This document shows positions 1 through 9,690 of a stretch of DNA of 64,000 nt, piece by piece. The notes beneath the pieces were generated by a model. It was not told the DNA's origin. It was given only the letters and a program-made list of their open reading frames with translations, and made no database searches. The DNA lies in NCBI GenBank assembly GCA_945869475.1, contig CAMBOV010000012.1, positions 1 to 64,000 on the forward strand. Reading direction: 5' to 3'. The translations under genes were made by a program, and so were the position numbers. Within the stretch, counting starts at the first letter, position 1; each line of letters opens with the position of its first letter. The stretch is from Singulisphaera sp. GP187. Lineage in GTDB: Bacteria > Planctomycetota > Phycisphaerae > Phycisphaerales > SM1A02.

Positions 1-422
1 GCGACTGCACTCATGCTGCCTGGCGCGAGCAGTTGCACCGAAAAGTAATCCGCAAGTGTCGCGGAGCCATTTTGATCCATCGCGGGTGCGAGTCGCTCCC
101 AGAGTCGCCGCGCGACGGCGTCGATCGTGTGGATGCGTGGAGGAGTCGACGGGTGACTTTGGCGAGCGATCCAGCGCAGCCAGCCGATTGTCTCGAGACC
201 ATTGACGTGGTCACCGTGCAGATGAGTCACAAGAATGTCTGTGATCTTCAGTGGGTCAAGGGTGATGCCGCTCGTGATCGACGCATCTCGGAGTGCGCGC
301 AAGATTGCATCGGGGCAATCAATGAGAACCAATCCATTGCTCGTCACGATCGCGGCGCTCGAACCGTAGGACCGGTGCGAGAGTGCGCTTCCTGTTCCGA
401 TGATGACGGTGCGAATCGGCAT
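1..422 (-). CDS. MBL-fold metallo-hydrolase, RNase Z-like (N-terminal part)
   Basis: The gene runs leftward out of the window; about 140 N-terminal residues are visible. The start reads MPIRTVIIGTGSA, the usual opening of an RNase Z or phosphodiesterase-type metallo-beta-lactamase fold. The metal-binding signature HLHGDH is at residues 67-72, preceded by an LVLIDCPD strand. Members of this superfamily hydrolyse phosphodiester, thioester or lactam bonds with two metal ions; RNase Z matures tRNA 3' ends. The exosite and C-terminal histidines that would separate RNase Z from other hydrolases lie outside the window, so only the fold is secure. It diverges from the barrel gene at 461 with 38 bp between starts, and a TATCCT box sits 7 nt before its ATG. 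Confidence 0.8.
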   Translation of the reverse strand, partial: MPIRTVIIGTGSALSHRSYGSSAAIVTSNGLVLIDCPDAILRALRDASITSGITLDPLKITDILVTHLHGDHVNGLETIGWLRWIARQSHPSTPPRIHTIDAVARRLWERLAPAMDQNGSATLADYFSVQLLAPGSMSAV

Positions 423-435
423 GCTCGTTAGGATA
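423..435 (-). promoter_or_regulatory. Possible leaderless promoter, -10 box TATCCT
   Basis: On the minus strand TATCCT (430-435) is followed by 7 nt and then the ATG of the MBL-fold gene. There is no room for a ribosome binding site if transcription starts 6-7 nt after the box. No clear -35 is seen. Confidence 0.4.
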
Positions 436-460
436 GAGCGCAGGATCGACGAGGTCACGC

Positions 461-1978
461 ATGCAGAAGAGATTCATGACGATCGAAGCGGTTCTCAGCA
501 CTTGTTGCCTCGGGGTAGCGTGCCTCGTGTTGTCCAACTCGGCGCACGGGCAGGGCAACGCAGCCTTTCGATCAGCCGAGAACTTGCAGCGTCAGATGAA
601 TACGCAAGATGCCGAGATGCGCAAGGCGTATTTCGCGAACGCTCCAGTTTCAGAACGATTGACCATCGACTTCGGCGGCACCTTTCGCTATGCCTACAAC
701 ATCATTGACACCGCTCAGAGCCAGGAGCAGTTTCAACAGACGTTCGATTTGCGCCTCTTTACCTCGATCGAACTCGATGGTGCCCATCGTTTCTACGGAC
801 GGCTGCGATTTATGTACAACGAGTGGAACTTCAACGGCACGCGGCCGAGCGGTCCGGACTATCAAGAAGAGGGATGGCAGGATCCCATCGGTGAGCTCTA
901 CTGGTATGAGTTCAATCTCGGTGGGATGATTCAGGCGCAGACCGGAGCTCGCCCCGAGTATGACTTCACGGCAAAAGTGGGACGGCAATACGTCATCTGG
1001 GGGCAGGGTGCCGCACTCAGCACGTACATGTACGCGGGGATTTTCGATTTCTCGTGGAAGGACCTCAAGCTCACGACGATCATTGGTCAAACGGCAGGTC
1101 ACGACACGATTGATTGGGATATCTCGCGTCCCGGATTTGATACCGACACGCACCGTCTCTACTACGGCGGAAAGCTCGAGTACAGCGGGCTTCCGGGCCA
1201 CCGACCCTACGCATACTTGCTCGCGCAGAAAGACCTCAACGAAGGACAGATCGCCTACTTGCCGCCTGGAGTCGGCACGATTCCAACGACGTTCAACTAC
1301 AACTCGAGTTACGTTGGACTCGGCAGCACGGGCGCTCTGGGTGCTGACCTCGTCTACCGCGCTGAGGTGATGTACGAGTACGGCACAACGCTTTCAGATC
1401 CCTTTCCGCACGGCGGAGGAGTTGTTCCACTCGCACAGGATCCGACGCAGATTTCAGCGGCAGCTGGTGTGGGCGGACTCACCTGGCTTGCGCGCGATGT
1501 ACATGACACCCGCGTCGACGTTCAACTTGTTGCGGGAACTGGATCGACCAATCGACTCGATTCTGGAAGCACCTTCGGAGGCATCGCCCCCAATCATGTG
1601 GACACATCATTCAATTCGCTGGGGTATGTCAACACGGGTCTCGTGCTCTCGCCAGACTTTGCAAATCTGTTGGCGCCATCCATTGGATTGAGTACGACTC
1701 CGTTTCGCGGCGGTGGACACTTCGATGGAATGCGTCTGGGAGTCACTGGATTCATGTTCAATCGGATCGATTCGGATGCGCCCCTGTCATTCGTTACCGT
1801 GCCGGGCGGATCGAACTACGTCGGGAGTGAAGTTGATTTCAGCGTTGAGTGGCGATTGCTGAGCGATCTCGATGTGAACGTGCGCTACGGAATCTTTCTG
1901 CCAAACACGTCGGTGTTCTTTCCAGGACAGGGTGGCGCACGCGACTTTGTCTATGCCGGAGCAACCTATGCATTCTGA
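461..1978 (+). CDS. Outer-membrane beta-barrel protein (alginate export/porin-like)
   Basis: A 505-residue protein with an N-terminal signal peptide (hydrophobic run CCLGVACLVLSNSAHG, likely cut after AHG), then alternating hydrophobic strands rich in Tyr, Trp and Gly, and a C-terminal strand ending in Phe (YAGATYAF), typical of BAM-inserted outer-membrane barrels. Phrases such as LRLFTSIELDG, RLRFMYNEW and AKVGRQYVIWGQG resemble the alginate-export/DUF1302 class. The substrate cannot be told. A GAGG sequence lies about 9 nt before the ATG; an internal ATG at 479 also leaves a usable signal peptide. It leads a rightward set with a lipoprotein, a giant FecR protein and a CHASE2 cyclase, suggesting a shared envelope role, but the order is the only evidence for that. 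Confidence 0.65.
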   Translation: MQKRFMTIEAVLSTCCLGVACLVLSNSAHGQGNAAFRSAENLQRQMNTQDAEMRKAYFANAPVSERLTIDFGGTFRYAYNIIDTAQSQEQFQQTFDLRLFTSIELDGAHRFYGRLRFMYNEWNFNGTRPSGPDYQEEGWQDPIGELYWYEFNLGGMIQAQTGARPEYDFTAKVGRQYVIWGQGAALSTYMYAGIFDFSWKDLKLTTIIGQTAGHDTIDWDISRPGFDTDTHRLYYGGKLEYSGLPGHRPYAYLLAQKDLNEGQIAYLPPGVGTIPTTFNYNSSYVGLGSTGALGADLVYRAEVMYEYGTTLSDPFPHGGGVVPLAQDPTQISAAAGVGGLTWLARDVHDTRVDVQLVAGTGSTNRLDSGSTFGGIAPNHVDTSFNSLGYVNTGLVLSPDFANLLAPSIGLSTTPFRGGGHFDGMRLGVTGFMFNRIDSDAPLSFVTVPGGSNYVGSEVDFSVEWRLLSDLDVNVRYGIFLPNTSVFFPGQGGARDFVYAGATYAF

Positions 1979-2585
1979 ACTGGTGCGGATGATTCGCCGC
2001 GCGGTGGTCGCCGGATGTGCCGCCGCGTCGCTCGCGTGCACGTCGGGATGCGAGCGGGCGACGTCGACGTACTCAGCGGTGGACTCGTTCGAATCGAGCG
2101 AGGCAGAACTCGATTTCTTCGAGATGCTCGAGAAGAGTCAGAGTGTGACCAACAACGATGCGCTGCACACCTTCTTTCTGCTCGCAGACACCGAGGATCA
2201 TTGGGTGACCTATGAAGAGCGGGTCGCCGAGGCAAAGCGGCGTACGTGGCTATCAGAGAGCTTCGATGAACCTGCCAATGAGGGCGCCACGGTCGGATGG
2301 ATCGCCCGAGTCGCCTGCATGCTCGCCAACGTTCAAGGCGGTCTCAGCATGCGGATTGCGGGGCCAATCCCGCGTTATGCGGTCAGGGAGCTCGCGTACG
2401 CGCAAGTCCTCGTCGGGAAGAAGGAGTCCCAAGGATTTACCGGGCTCGAATTCGTCGATTTCTTGACACGCCTCGACCGGATGACACACTTAGCAGGAGC
2501 GGCGGCGCTCGAACAGTTGCCCGGCAAGGGCAGCGAGCCCGGCTCAGTGGCCACGCCACTGCCGCCAGTTGGGCGATTTGAGTGA
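1968..2585 (+). CDS. Lipoprotein of unknown function
   Basis: A 205-residue protein not recognised as a known family. The chosen ATG overlaps the end of the upstream barrel gene by 11 bp; an alternative ATG at 1989 (MIRRAVVAG) would give a tighter signal peptide. The N terminus has Arg-Arg, a hydrophobic run AVVAGCAAASLACTSGC and a lipobox-like SGC, so the mature protein is probably lipid-anchored. The rest is acidic and helical (ELDFFEMLEKSQ, TYEERVAEAKRRTW). Only 19 bp separate it from the next gene, so it is probably co-transcribed with the barrel and FecR genes. Confidence 0.6.
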   Translation: MHSELVRMIRRAVVAGCAAASLACTSGCERATSTYSAVDSFESSEAELDFFEMLEKSQSVTNNDALHTFFLLADTEDHWVTYEERVAEAKRRTWLSESFDEPANEGATVGWIARVACMLANVQGGLSMRIAGPIPRYAVRELAYAQVLVGKKESQGFTGLEFVDFLTRLDRMTHLAGAAALEQLPGKGSEPGSVATPLPPVGRFE

Positions 2586-2604
2586 TCGGTCGAAAGTGAA
2601 CGCG

Positions 2605-5600
2605 ATGAAAAACACAAACATGCACCACTCCTTCTTTGCCACCGCATCTGGGGTGCTCTTCACACTCACCGCATTTGTCTGTGATGCTGCCGCGCAAGAT
2701 TCGTTGGTCGCGACGCCCGCGAGGACGACTACGACCACGACCACGAGCACGATGAATGCCGGAGCGACGCCGATGAGCGCGGTGGTCGAAGGAGTCTCAG
2801 GAAAGGCCCGGTGGCGCGCCGGTGCCGATGCGCCGTGGCGGGAAGTCAAGACCAAAGATGTGATCGTCGCGGGCACCGAACTTCGCACTGGGCTTCGCTC
2901 GAACGTGACGCTGAAATTCGCCAACGCGATGGTGTTCATCGATAGCAATTCAAACTTTGCGTTGCCGGCGATCGAGCAGGGTGTCGATACCTACCACACG
3001 CTCGCACAGTTGAAGAGCGGTCGCGCAGACTTCACCGTCGACAAGATTGGTCTCGCCAATGACTTCAAAGTTGTGACTCCAACGACGACGCTTGCCGTGA
3101 AGGGGACTGGCTTTAGTGTTGCCACTGGCGCCCTCACAGGCACCGAGGTTGTCGGCGCGCGCACGAATGTGATGGCAGCGATCGAATTGAAACACGCGGC
3201 AACGGGTCACACTGTGCAAATGTCTGGTGGCGGCGGCGAGTCGAAGAGTTCATCGTCGTCGCCCGACCCTGCAAAGAGCGCACTCATGGCGACGATCGGT
3301 CCACCTCCAAGTAGTGGATCGGTGACGAGCAGCGCCGAGCGCGAAGCCTCAGCGGCGATGGGAACGACGCAGTCCGTGAGTCAAACGCAGCAGACAAACA
3401 CAATCGCAGCGGTGACCGCAGTCACCGCAGACATCGCGGCCGCCGCGAGCGGAGATGGCACAACCAGCGGAAACGGCAACACTCTCATCGCACTCATCGC
3501 AGACTTGACGCGTGTGGCGCAGGCGCTCGAGCGGTCAGGGTCAGGCGAGGTCGGCGCGTCTGGTGCACTGTCGCAGGCCATCCATGCGCTTGCAGCGGCG
3601 CAGGCGGCGGTGAACGCGGCATACGTTGGGCAATCCAGGTTTCTGCTCGCACAACAGTCGACCTTTGAACTTGCTGCGCGCACGGCTGAGCACCTTCACG
3701 CGGCGAACGAAGCGCTCGTCGCGACTGGCGAGGAGCGATCCGCTGCGCTCGACAATGCTCGGATGGCATTCGAACGCTTCGTCGATCTCGATGTGACCTC
3801 GACGATTCCCTCTGGTTCGGAGGGTCCCACAGGTGGTGGAACCACGATCGAGGAGTTTGTTGCTGCGGCGGGAACGGATGCCGGCCAAGCCACTCTTCGC
3901 GCAGAGGACGCGGCGTCTGCAGCAGCGGCGGCAGGAATCGCGCTCTCGTCCACGAACGTCGCCGCTGAAAACGCGACGGCCTCGGCAGCAACGGTCGCAT
4001 CGAGCGCGTCGAGCGCGACCTCGGCAAGTCAGAGTGGAGTTGTCGCGGCGATGAGTGCAGCGAACTTTCGCGAGATCGTCGATCGAGCGCGCATTGAGAT
4101 CGCGGCAATCTTGCAGCGCCGGCCACTCCCAGACATCGCGCAGAGTTTGTCCGCGGCATTGATAAATCTTGAATCGGCAGTGCAGTCGCTCGCGCACGCA
4201 CACGAGTCGCGCGATCTCGCACTCACGGCAGCACTCGAAGCACACGCACTCGCAGCGACGACCGTCTTGAATGCAGTGCACGCATCCGCGCTCGCAGCCT
4301 CGGCGGACGCGCTCGCGGCAGCGAACGCCGCGCAGTCAGCGGACGCGGCGGCGGATGATGCTCAACTGGGAGTTTCGAAACTCACACTTGCGATCGATGC
4401 GATGCTCGCTGCGCGCAGCGAACAACAGGTGGCGCACGCGAATTCGTTGGCGGCCTCGGCGGCACGAGAAATCGCAACGGCACAGACACAGTTGGCACTC
4501 GTGCAGGTTGGCGCGCATCAGGGAGCGCTCAACGTTGCGCAGGGTGCGCAATTCGTTGCAGCGGGATCACTTGTCGAGGCGCTCAATCACCTCGGGCTGG
4601 CGATCCTCAATGGCGGATTCACCAGTGAGCAGGTGCAAACATGCCTCGAGCGACTCGAAGCGGGTGATCTTCAAGCGGCGGAGGCTGCGGCAGCCAGCGC
4701 AGCCGACTTCGCTCGGGAGAGTGATGCGCAGGCTGATGAAACCAACATCGCGGCAGTGGCGACTGCGGATCATGCCGGAGCAGCTGGGGCGCAGATTCAA
4801 ATCTCTGCTGGCGCGGCGAACTTCTACAACGACAAGAGTTCAACAGGATGGCATGCGCAGGTGGTTAGCGCACAGAATGATGCGACTCTCGCGAGGAGTG
4901 CAGCCGTGGGTGCTGCAGAGGCATCTTCGACTGCGGCTCTCGTGGCTCAACTTCATGGAAGTGCCTTCGCCCTGCAGTTTGAGGGAAGTGCCGCTGCCAG
5001 TGCGGCTCTCGAAGGTGTCGCGCGCGCACTCGCTCTCGCCTCACAGGCGGCTGGAGATGCAGCAGCAACAGCACTCGCACTCGAACAGATTCGCTCAGCA
5101 CTCGAGGGTGCAGAACACGCCGGCGCGGGCAGCGACTTCACAGCAACCCAACTTGCAGCGAATGGCGCGGCGTTTGACGCGGCGAGCGCGCAGACCGCTG
5201 CCTCCGACGCGCGCGAAGTCGCCGACATCGCGCACGCTGAAGCCAAGAGCGCTTCAGCGGCCGTTGGATCGATCGGGCAAGCGCAGCAATCGCAATTCGC
5301 CGCATCCGTTGTTGAGCAGCATGTCGCGACCCTCAGTGGGATCGAGGGTCAGGTGGTTGGTGCACTCGCTGTGCAGGTCGGCGCACTCGCGGCGGTGCAC
5401 GCAAGCGAGGCTGCTGCAGGGAGTGAGCGTGCCGCGGCGATCACCCAGTTCAGTGAAGCGGGGGCACGGCGCGAGAGCGTGATGATTGCGCTGAGTGAAA
5501 CGATCGAAGCGATGTCGCAGTTCGATCCAGCACATGCGATGCTGCGTGCAGGTGATGCGGTCGATCACTCGACGCGTTCGAGTGCTGCCGCCGGCGAGGC

Positions 5601-6948
5601 GCACCAAGCAAGCGTGCGGGCAGCAGATCAGGATCCACTCGCAATTGCAGCGGCTGCGCTCTCACACCAACAGGATCTCGTGGTCTCTGCAGCGGGCACC
5701 GTTGCCGCGGGGATCCTTCCAGTGATATCGGAGGCTGCAGTGTTTTCAGGTGAGCAGGCGGTGCTCTCGCAGCAAAACGCCATCGAGTCTGCTGGGTTCG
5801 CGAGCATCGCTGGAACGGATGTCGCGAACGATCTCTCGCTTCTGGCTGCGGCTCGAAGTGCAGAGGCCCTCGCCCGAGCAGTCGCCGCGGTCGACTTGAG
5901 TTCAGCCGCGCTTGCGCGCGCTGAGGAACTGAGGTCGCAAGCACAAAGCGCTGGATTTCAAGAGGCTCGATTCGCAGCGGAGCGCACGCACATGAAGGTG
6001 TTGGGCGCGCAGGGTGCCGCCAACGACGCGCAGACAATCGCGGCGAGTGCGCACCTTCATGGGCAACTCGCTCACGCCTCGGCGATCGCGTTCGGAGCGG
6101 GAGCACGCGCGGACCAGTCGCGCGCCGCGGTGGAAATCGCGCGTGACTCGGCTCGCACGGAACAATTCAATGCTGGGAGCGCCATCGCCTCGCACAACGC
6201 AGCACTCGCGAACGTCACATCACTGCACGACTTTGCGGGACTTTCGCGTGCGAGTGCCGAGTCGACGATGAATGCGGCCATTGGCTTTCGAGAAGACACC
6301 GCGAGGAACTACGGGCTTGCGCAAGCGGCAGCGTCGGAAGCGATTCCGGATTATCGCGCCACGAACGGTCACGCTGAGCTTGCGGACGCGATGGCCGCGC
6401 AGAGCGAGGGCGCAGCGGGCCTCTCACTGGGACACGCGACCACGACGCGTGGTTACGCGACGCAAGCATTCGTTCAAGCTGGCATCTCGCAAGGTGCGGG
6501 CACGGCGTATTCAAATGCGGTTTCGAGTGCCAATGGCTTCGCGCAGGCTTCTTCGGGAGCACGCAACGACACGGGCAACGCACTCGCGCAGGCCGCCTCT
6601 TTTTCGCAGCTTGCCACCGAGTTCGCTGGGCTCATCGCGAGTGCGCAGGCGACCTCTGCTGCGAACTTCGCCACAGCGGCTCACAATCATGCGATTGCGC
6701 AACTGATTCTTGCGGTGCAGGCTCAGTCCGACGCGTTTGCAGCTGCCAGTGCAGCGACCTCGATGGGAGCGCGCGTCTTCTTCACACGCACTGCTGAAAT
6801 CGCCGGGGCGACCGCGGCGCGCGCCTCGCAAGCTGAAGCCTTCGCAAATCTCGCGCGCCTCGCATCCGAAGCGGCACGCGTCGACGCGAACGCCGCGTTT
6901 GCGCTTGTTCCACCTTTTTGGGATGGTTCGCAGGCGCCTGGCAACTGA
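2605..6948 (+). CDS. Giant secreted FecR-domain protein with alanine-rich helical region
   Basis: A 1447-residue protein. The ATG at 2605 gives a good signal peptide (MKNTNMHHSFFATASGVLF, ending DAAAQ). Residues 41-47 are a threonine run. Residues about 60-175 match the FecR fold: VSGKARWR, WREVKTKDVIVAGTELRTG, VTLKFANAMVFIDSNS and VVTPTTTLAVKGTGFSV. A Ser/Gly/Pro linker follows (about 200-250). The remaining ~1200 residues are almost entirely Ala with Ser, Glu, Gln, His and Asp in A-x-x-A spacing, with very few prolines or aromatics, so they should form a very long helix or coiled coil. Function is unknown; FecR domains are found in anti-sigma regulators and in envelope polysaccharide or surface proteins. 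It sits 60 bp before the CHASE2 cyclase. Confidence 0.75.
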   Translation: MKNTNMHHSFFATASGVLFTLTAFVCDAAAQDSLVATPARTTTTTTTSTMNAGATPMSAVVEGVSGKARWRAGADAPWREVKTKDVIVAGTELRTGLRSNVTLKFANAMVFIDSNSNFALPAIEQGVDTYHTLAQLKSGRADFTVDKIGLANDFKVVTPTTTLAVKGTGFSVATGALTGTEVVGARTNVMAAIELKHAATGHTVQMSGGGGESKSSSSSPDPAKSALMATIGPPPSSGSVTSSAEREASAAMGTTQSVSQTQQTNTIAAVTAVTADIAAAASGDGTTSGNGNTLIALIADLTRVAQALERSGSGEVGASGALSQAIHALAAAQAAVNAAYVGQSRFLLAQQSTFELAARTAEHLHAANEALVATGEERSAALDNARMAFERFVDLDVTSTIPSGSEGPTGGGTTIEEFVAAAGTDAGQATLRAEDAASAAAAAGIALSSTNVAAENATASAATVASSASSATSASQSGVVAAMSAANFREIVDRARIEIAAILQRRPLPDIAQSLSAALINLESAVQSLAHAHESRDLALTAALEAHALAATTVLNAVHASALAASADALAAANAAQSADAAADDAQLGVSKLTLAIDAMLAARSEQQVAHANSLAASAAREIATAQTQLALVQVGAHQGALNVAQGAQFVAAGSLVEALNHLGLAILNGGFTSEQVQTCLERLEAGDLQAAEAAAASAADFARESDAQADETNIAAVATADHAGAAGAQIQISAGAANFYNDKSSTGWHAQVVSAQNDATLARSAAVGAAEASSTAALVAQLHGSAFALQFEGSAAASAALEGVARALALASQAAGDAAATALALEQIRSALEGAEHAGAGSDFTATQLAANGAAFDAASAQTAASDAREVADIAHAEAKSASAAVGSIGQAQQSQFAASVVEQHVATLSGIEGQVVGALAVQVGALAAVHASEAAAGSERAAAITQFSEAGARRESVMIALSETIEAMSQFDPAHAMLRAGDAVDHSTRSSAAAGEAHQASVRAADQDPLAIAAAALSHQQDLVVSAAGTVAAGILPVISEAAVFSGEQAVLSQQNAIESAGFASIAGTDVANDLSLLAAARSAEALARAVAAVDLSSAALARAEELRSQAQSAGFQEARFAAERTHMKVLGAQGAANDAQTIAASAHLHGQLAHASAIAFGAGARADQSRAAVEIARDSARTEQFNAGSAIASHNAALANVTSLHDFAGLSRASAESTMNAAIGFREDTARNYGLAQAAASEAIPDYRATNGHAELADAMAAQSEGAAGLSLGHATTTRGYATQAFVQAGISQGAGTAYSNAVSSANGFAQASSGARNDTGNALAQAASFSQLATEFAGLIASAQATSAANFATAAHNHAIAQLILAVQAQSDAFAAASAATSMGARVFFTRTAEIAGATAARASQAEAFANLARLASEAARVDANAAFALVPPFWDGSQAPGN

Positions 6949-6996
6949 TGGCGGTCACGCACGCGGCTCGTCTGTGCACGGAAGTGCAACTCGATT

Positions 6997-7008
6997 CATA
7001 ATGCACGC
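6997..7008 (+). promoter_or_regulatory. Possible leaderless promoter, -10 box CATAAT
   Basis: CATAAT (6997-7002) lies exactly 6 nt before the GTG start of the CHASE2 cyclase gene at 7009. No Shine-Dalgarno sequence is present. No -35 hexamer is apparent. Confidence 0.35.
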
Positions 7009-9681
7009 GTGAAGCGTTTTTCTTGGATCGCCTTTTTGGTTGGCAGTTGCGCCACACTTGGTATTGCGTTCTTGGCGTGGAGCGGTCTGCTTCACGTCGC
7101 TGAACTTCGCGCGATCGATTGGCGATATCAGCATGCGCGGTCCTCACCTGAACCGATGAGTGATCAGATCGCGCTCGTCGCGATCGACAACAATTCGCTT
7201 GATACGGTTGGACGTTGGCCGTGGCCGCGGCGGTTGCTCGGACACGCGCTTGAAGAACTTGCGCACGCCGGGGCACGCACGGTGGCAATCGACCTCTTGC
7301 TCGATGAACCCGATACGCGCGATGGTGGAGGGGATGAGGCGCTCGCTGCAGCGATGACCGGTTTTCACACGGTGCTCGGTGCGGATGTCGGACGGACTGT
7401 CTTTTCACTCGGAATCGAGTGGGAAGATGCGCAGGGCGAGGCACTGCTCGCGCAGATCTCGGCAGTGCTTGCGGCGCAGATCGACGCGGACCCCAGCGAA
7501 ATCGCTGACCAATTCAAGCTCACGGGAAGGCGACGCGAGTCGCTTCTCGAGCACCCCCTTCGATTCAAGGCGCGTGTTGCGTGGAAGGTGATTGAAGAGA
7601 TGGCGCGGAAGGGTCCAATTCCTCCGCTCGATCAAGTCTTGCTTGTGCTAACGGGCGGCAGAGCGACCTTGCAGTCGTTCGATGCGCGGTTGCTCATCGA
7701 AGAACTCTACCGACGCGCCACGAGTTGGGAGCACCTGCGTGAAGAGGTCGCGTATGAGGGTGCACGCGAGAGTGTCGTCGGAGCGCATCAACTCGAGCCG
7801 CCAATTCCGGCGTTCGCGCGCGCTGCATCTGGAGTCGGTGTCGTGACGAGTGATGGCTACGACCTTGATGGAGCGAAGCGTCGCTCGGGGACCGTGTGGA
7901 GTGTCCCGGGTGGAAGGGCGCACCAATTCGGTCTCGCTGCTGCAGCCAAACATCTAGGAATTGCGCAGAACGAGATCGACGTGCAGGACGATCTGCTGCA
8001 CGTCGGCGCCGTCACACTTGAACTTGAAAATGGCGACGTTTTTCTCGATTGGCCGACGTCGACTTTCGATGGCTTCTCGAAGAGCGGCGACGAAAACGCA
8101 GAGGGTCGCCCAGCGATTTCGATCGGACGGTTGGTGCGAATGCACGTCGAGCGTGAGCGACTTCGATCGCTCGAGCGAGAGCGAGACGAGGCTCGCCGCG
8201 CGGTCGAGCAGGCGCTTCCATTGCTCGCGAATGTGGGCGCGAGTGGTGGTGGCGAAGCGTCGCATGAGCTCTTCGCGCAAGAACTCAATGACATACGGAT
8301 GGATGGTCACGTGACCGAAGGTGCGAGCGCGCTGGTGCAGAAGTATCTCGCGCTCTTTGAGGGAGCGTCCGACGGACAGATCGTGCTTGACCGAGCAACC
8401 GAGCAGTTGCGCAGTGCGGTGCGCGACAAACTTGTCTTCATCGGATGGGTTGCGACGGGTGCACTCGCCGATCAAGTGCAGACGCCGCTGGGACCGGAGA
8501 CTCCCGGAGTCTTCGTGCACGCAGTCGCTGCAGACATGGTGCTCAATGATCACGCCCGCCGGAACGCCCCTCATTGGGTTGGTCTGGTGGCGATTCTCGC
8601 GCTCGGTGCAATCGCATCGATCTGTTCGGCACGATTCTCAACGCTCTGGAGTGCAGGCGTCGCGTTGGCGCTTGTTGCGCTCTGGGCTGGCGTCGCTGGG
8701 GCGTACGTATTCAACGAGCTGCGTCTCGTGCTGCCGGTGGTCGGTCCAATGCTCTCACCGATCGCATCGTGGGCAACTGGAACGGCTGCGGTTGCGATTC
8801 TCACCTCACGGGATCGCGCGCGCATCACACGGCAGTTCTCAGCGCGCGTCTCACCCGAGCTCGTCGCGCAACTCGCTGGAAATCCTGGAGCGCTCACGGT
8901 CGGTGGTCAAGAGCGCGAGATCACCGTCATGTTCGGAGACCTCGCGGGATTTACGACGATCGCAGAAGCACTTGGTGGCCCTGGAGTCGTGCGGACGCTC
9001 AATCTCTATCTCGGTCGATTGGCCGATGAACTCGTCTCGCGCAAGGCCTACGTGAACAAGTTTCTCGGCGATGGGTTCATGGCATTCTGGTCGGCATTTG
9101 GGGTCGAACCGCAGCAGGAGTTGCTCGCGGTTGAGAGTGCGCTTGCATGCCAGCGTGCAATGGCGAAACTTGCGGAGGGCAGTCCTGCAGATGCTCCGAA
9201 GATCACCGTGCGGCTAGGAATTGCGACCGGCATCGCGGTGGTTGGAGATTGTGGCGCCCCCCCGAAACTGAACGACTACACAGCGATCGGCGATGTCGTC
9301 AATCTCGCGTCGCGACTTGAGAGCGCGAACAAGCAGTTCGGCACAGGAATTCTCATCGACGGCGCGACACGTGCAGGCATCGCGGCGAAGGGGCAGGGGC
9401 TCGCAGTGAAGTTTCGCGCGCTTGGAAGTGTCGTCGTTGTCGGACAGTCGAAACCAGTCGATGTCTTCGAAGTCGTCGGCGCCGAGGCTGATCAAGCGTG
9501 GATCGATGCGACCGAGCAGGCTGTCGCGCTCTTTCGTGCGGGTCGAATGAGTGAAGCGAATGAATCCTGGATCGCATTCGAAGCGAAGTTTGGCGCGTCG
9601 AAGCTCTCGAGCGCCTATCGCGAGGCGATCGCGCGCGGCGATGGAGCGAGCGACGGCGTGCTTCGGCTCGTCTCGAAGTAA
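7009..9681 (+). CDS. CHASE2-domain class III adenylate/guanylate cyclase
   Basis: An 890-residue membrane receptor cyclase. After one N-terminal membrane segment (IAFLVGSCATLGIAFLAW), residues about 30-500 form a CHASE2 extracytoplasmic sensor (IALVAIDNNSLDTVGRWPWPR, and FIGWVATGALADQVQTP near its end). Three membrane helices follow (about 520-600), then the class III catalytic domain (about 635-820). Metal-binding aspartates are in MFGDLAGFT (D644) and FLGDGFMAFW (D688), with the purine-site lysine in YVNKF and the transition-state pair in GDVVNLASRLES. All catalytic positions look intact. The start is a GTG; no other start fits the membrane segment. The role is to make cAMP or cGMP in response to an envelope signal; the neighbouring FecR/alanine-rich protein is a candidate partner. 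Its 3' end faces the SpoIIE phosphatase gene 9 bp away. Confidence 0.9.
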   Translation: MKRFSWIAFLVGSCATLGIAFLAWSGLLHVAELRAIDWRYQHARSSPEPMSDQIALVAIDNNSLDTVGRWPWPRRLLGHALEELAHAGARTVAIDLLLDEPDTRDGGGDEALAAAMTGFHTVLGADVGRTVFSLGIEWEDAQGEALLAQISAVLAAQIDADPSEIADQFKLTGRRRESLLEHPLRFKARVAWKVIEEMARKGPIPPLDQVLLVLTGGRATLQSFDARLLIEELYRRATSWEHLREEVAYEGARESVVGAHQLEPPIPAFARAASGVGVVTSDGYDLDGAKRRSGTVWSVPGGRAHQFGLAAAAKHLGIAQNEIDVQDDLLHVGAVTLELENGDVFLDWPTSTFDGFSKSGDENAEGRPAISIGRLVRMHVERERLRSLERERDEARRAVEQALPLLANVGASGGGEASHELFAQELNDIRMDGHVTEGASALVQKYLALFEGASDGQIVLDRATEQLRSAVRDKLVFIGWVATGALADQVQTPLGPETPGVFVHAVAADMVLNDHARRNAPHWVGLVAILALGAIASICSARFSTLWSAGVALALVALWAGVAGAYVFNELRLVLPVVGPMLSPIASWATGTAAVAILTSRDRARITRQFSARVSPELVAQLAGNPGALTVGGQEREITVMFGDLAGFTTIAEALGGPGVVRTLNLYLGRLADELVSRKAYVNKFLGDGFMAFWSAFGVEPQQELLAVESALACQRAMAKLAEGSPADAPKITVRLGIATGIAVVGDCGAPPKLNDYTAIGDVVNLASRLESANKQFGTGILIDGATRAGIAAKGQGLAVKFRALGSVVVVGQSKPVDVFEVVGAEADQAWIDATEQAVALFRAGRMSEANESWIAFEAKFGASKLSSAYREAIARGDGASDGVLRLVSK

Positions 9682-9690
9682 ACGTGTGCG

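Noticed and set aside
2725-2752. ACN-repeat run as a functional microsatellite or binding site
   Set aside because: It encodes the threonine run after the signal peptide and is only a short low-complexity linker.
4271-5482. Long rightward open frame of about 400 codons, arginine-rich, inside the giant FecR gene
   Set aside because: It is a shifted frame of the GC-rich alanine repeats; composition (Arg, Ser and Gln runs) is typical of a shadow frame and it has no start signal or domain.
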